Positions 23,411 through 24,725 of a stretch of DNA of 24,725 bases are shown here, one piece after another. Each line of letters begins with the position of its first letter. Within the stretch, counting starts at the first letter, position 1. The translations under genes and the position numbers were made by a program. The notes under the pieces were generated by a model that had not been told where the DNA came from, ran no database searches, and was given only the letters and a program-made list of their open reading frames with translations. The DNA comes from Priapulus caudatus (Eukaryota; Priapulida; Priapulimorpha; Priapulimorphida; Priapulidae), in the NCBI RefSeq assembly GCF_000485595.1, contig NW_014577201.1, positions 16,726 through 41,450 of the forward strand. Direction: 5' to 3'.

Positions 23411-24061
23411 GAGTAACTGAATGACTAACTAGCCAACTAAATAAATAAATACGCTAAATAACACCAAATGTGTAATATTTATATGATATAATTATATGTT
23501 GTAATTAAAAAGACAGCCAAGTTATATTGTAACTTCTCGTTTCGTGAACATTTTAGCTTCTAGATAAACTGTGTCAGGGATAAAGCGTTAACATTTATTA
23601 CATTCGTGGGAAGGTTACGAACATCACTCAATGATTATATGCGCTGTTTGAATTCGCCCTCCTCAACCACCACAGAGCAACCGGTGGGTTACCGCGGGGG
23701 GCAGTTTGAGAACATTTCTAGTCCTCTAATGTATTCGCGTTCCGTTGGCTCTTTGAAATGGCTAGTTTCAAACGAGACATCAAAAAAAGCAAAATTACCG
23801 CAAAAGTACGCTGCTGAATAAAATATCTAGGTATTCATTAGATTTTATTTAGCTTTGAATTTATTCGTTTTTATTGCATTAAGTCTGCCAATTCAGTTTT
23901 CAAATTCAAACGTCCTTATCAGCCGCATCTGTAAAGTCATTGTGTCGCGTGCATACGTGTTCATTCCCTGTCTGGCCTTGACTACTTCGCATGCTATATC
24001 TATGGCGCTAAAACGCCTGTTGTGAATTTCGTCTAAATATTTTAGGGCAATTTTCGAATTA

Positions 24062-24725
24062 CAGGGCTGAAGTGCGCATTAGAGTGATAAATCCGAGCGC
24101 GAACCTATCATTTAGTGGTGCGATAAGACGGCAGTAAGACGGGGCGTGATTGCCCGCATTAGTTCGCACTGGTTATTAAGTAAAAAGTACGGCGATTTGC
24201 TGATGAGTCTCGGATCCGCGCAGGTTTTGTGTCGTCTGGCTAAACCTCGCGCCGCGTTGCCGCATTAAAATAACACGCCATCAGCACGGATGCTCGTCAG
24301 CCGACGATACGATCGGATGACATTATTCGCTGAAAAAGTTCTGCCGTATAGTGTGCGCCTGTGCGCGTGCGTGCATGTATGCGTGCGTGCGATTGCGCAC
24401 ACATGCCTGCGTGCGTTCCTTTGTCCGTTCGCGCGTGCGTAGCGCTCGCGCGCGTTCGTTCGTACGTGCATGCGTGCGTGCGTGCGTGATTGCTAGCTAT
24501 CCGTTCCCGTGTTCGTATGTGCATGCGTGCGAGGGCATGTGTGCGTGCGTGTGTGTGAGCCAGATGTATTCTTTGTGTGCGTATAACATACGTTTGACCA
24601 TGCTATTAACAATTCTATATAACTATATAATGCGTAATATACTATATAATATGAAATATATAATAACTATGCATACATACACCCAAACACACACACACAC
24701 ACGCACGCACGCACGCACGCACGCA
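24062..24725. other. Right end, unpaired within the window, TGCG/CGCA repeats
   Basis: No gene is seen. Degenerate TGCG repeats occupy about 24356-24558. An AT-rich stretch follows (about 24610-24675), then CA and CGCA repeats run to the window end (24686-24725). Its palindrome partner, if any, would lie upstream of base 1. Confidence 0.7.

Larger units (their letters stand above)
13004..24061 (-). repeat. Right arm of the giant inverted repeat
   Basis: This is the mirror of 1-11,990 and carries the intact SKOR exon. Blocks of near-identical sequence are interrupted by one- to few-base gaps, typically in homopolymers. Microsatellites sit at corresponding places in both arms but differ in length. 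The last visible paired bases are near 24,061, opposite base 1. Because the left arm is cut by the window edge, this is not necessarily the true end of the repeat. Confidence 0.95.

Noticed and set aside
1-24725. tRNA, rRNA, retrotransposon or viral coding remnants
   Set aside because: I looked for tRNA T-loop patterns and for reverse transcriptase, integrase or transposase motifs in the open frames and recognised none. A covariance-model tRNA scan and a protein search would be decisive.

Overview
The window reads as nuclear DNA of an animal, probably an invertebrate bilaterian. The only confidently recognised gene belongs to the SKI/SNO family (SKOR/Fussel subfamily), which is a metazoan transcriptional corepressor family. 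The coding exon is GC-rich, bounded by spliceosomal intron signals, and sits in AT-richer non-coding DNA full of microsatellites. The phylum cannot be decided from this sequence. Nothing prokaryotic, viral or CRISPR-like was seen.

The dominant architecture is one very large inverted repeat. The left arm (1 to about 11,990) is matched base by base, as reverse complement, by the right arm (about 13,004 to 24,061). Position 1 pairs with about 24,061, 871 with 23,196, 2271 with 21,842, 4491 with 19,738, 6011 with 18,332, 8080 with 16,372, 9975 with 14,585 and 11,140 with 13,430. The apex is an irregular (CTAT)n tract on the left and a clean (GATA)n tract on the right, enclosing about 1 kb of unmatched DNA (11,991-13,003). 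The left arm runs off the window edge, so the outer ends of the palindrome are not visible. 24,062-24,725 has no partner inside the window.

Layout: 1-8,063 is the left outer flank, with no credible gene; it holds one short inverted-repeat element and several microsatellites. 8,102-9,975 (minus strand) is a frame-broken copy of the SKOR exon. 9,976-11,400 is the copy of the intron upstream of that exon. 11,407-11,990 is the tetranucleotide tract. 11,991-13,003 is the unique spacer, CT-rich, with one weak exon candidate. 13,004-14,584 is the right-arm intron, containing a smaller nested hairpin. 14,585-16,354 (plus strand) is the intact SKOR exon. 16,355-24,061 is the downstream intron or flank, mirror of the left outer flank. 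24,062-24,725 is outside the visible pairing and rich in TGCG/CGCA repeats.

The two arms differ mostly by scattered one- to few-base insertions and deletions, often in homopolymers, in coding and non-coding DNA alike. That is the signature expected of long-read sequencing error more than of evolutionary divergence. I therefore consider a fold-back (inverted chimera) assembly or read artefact at least as likely as a real inverted duplication. Under either view the right arm carries the usable gene copy. I found no convincing new biological system; the palindrome is the thing to resolve.
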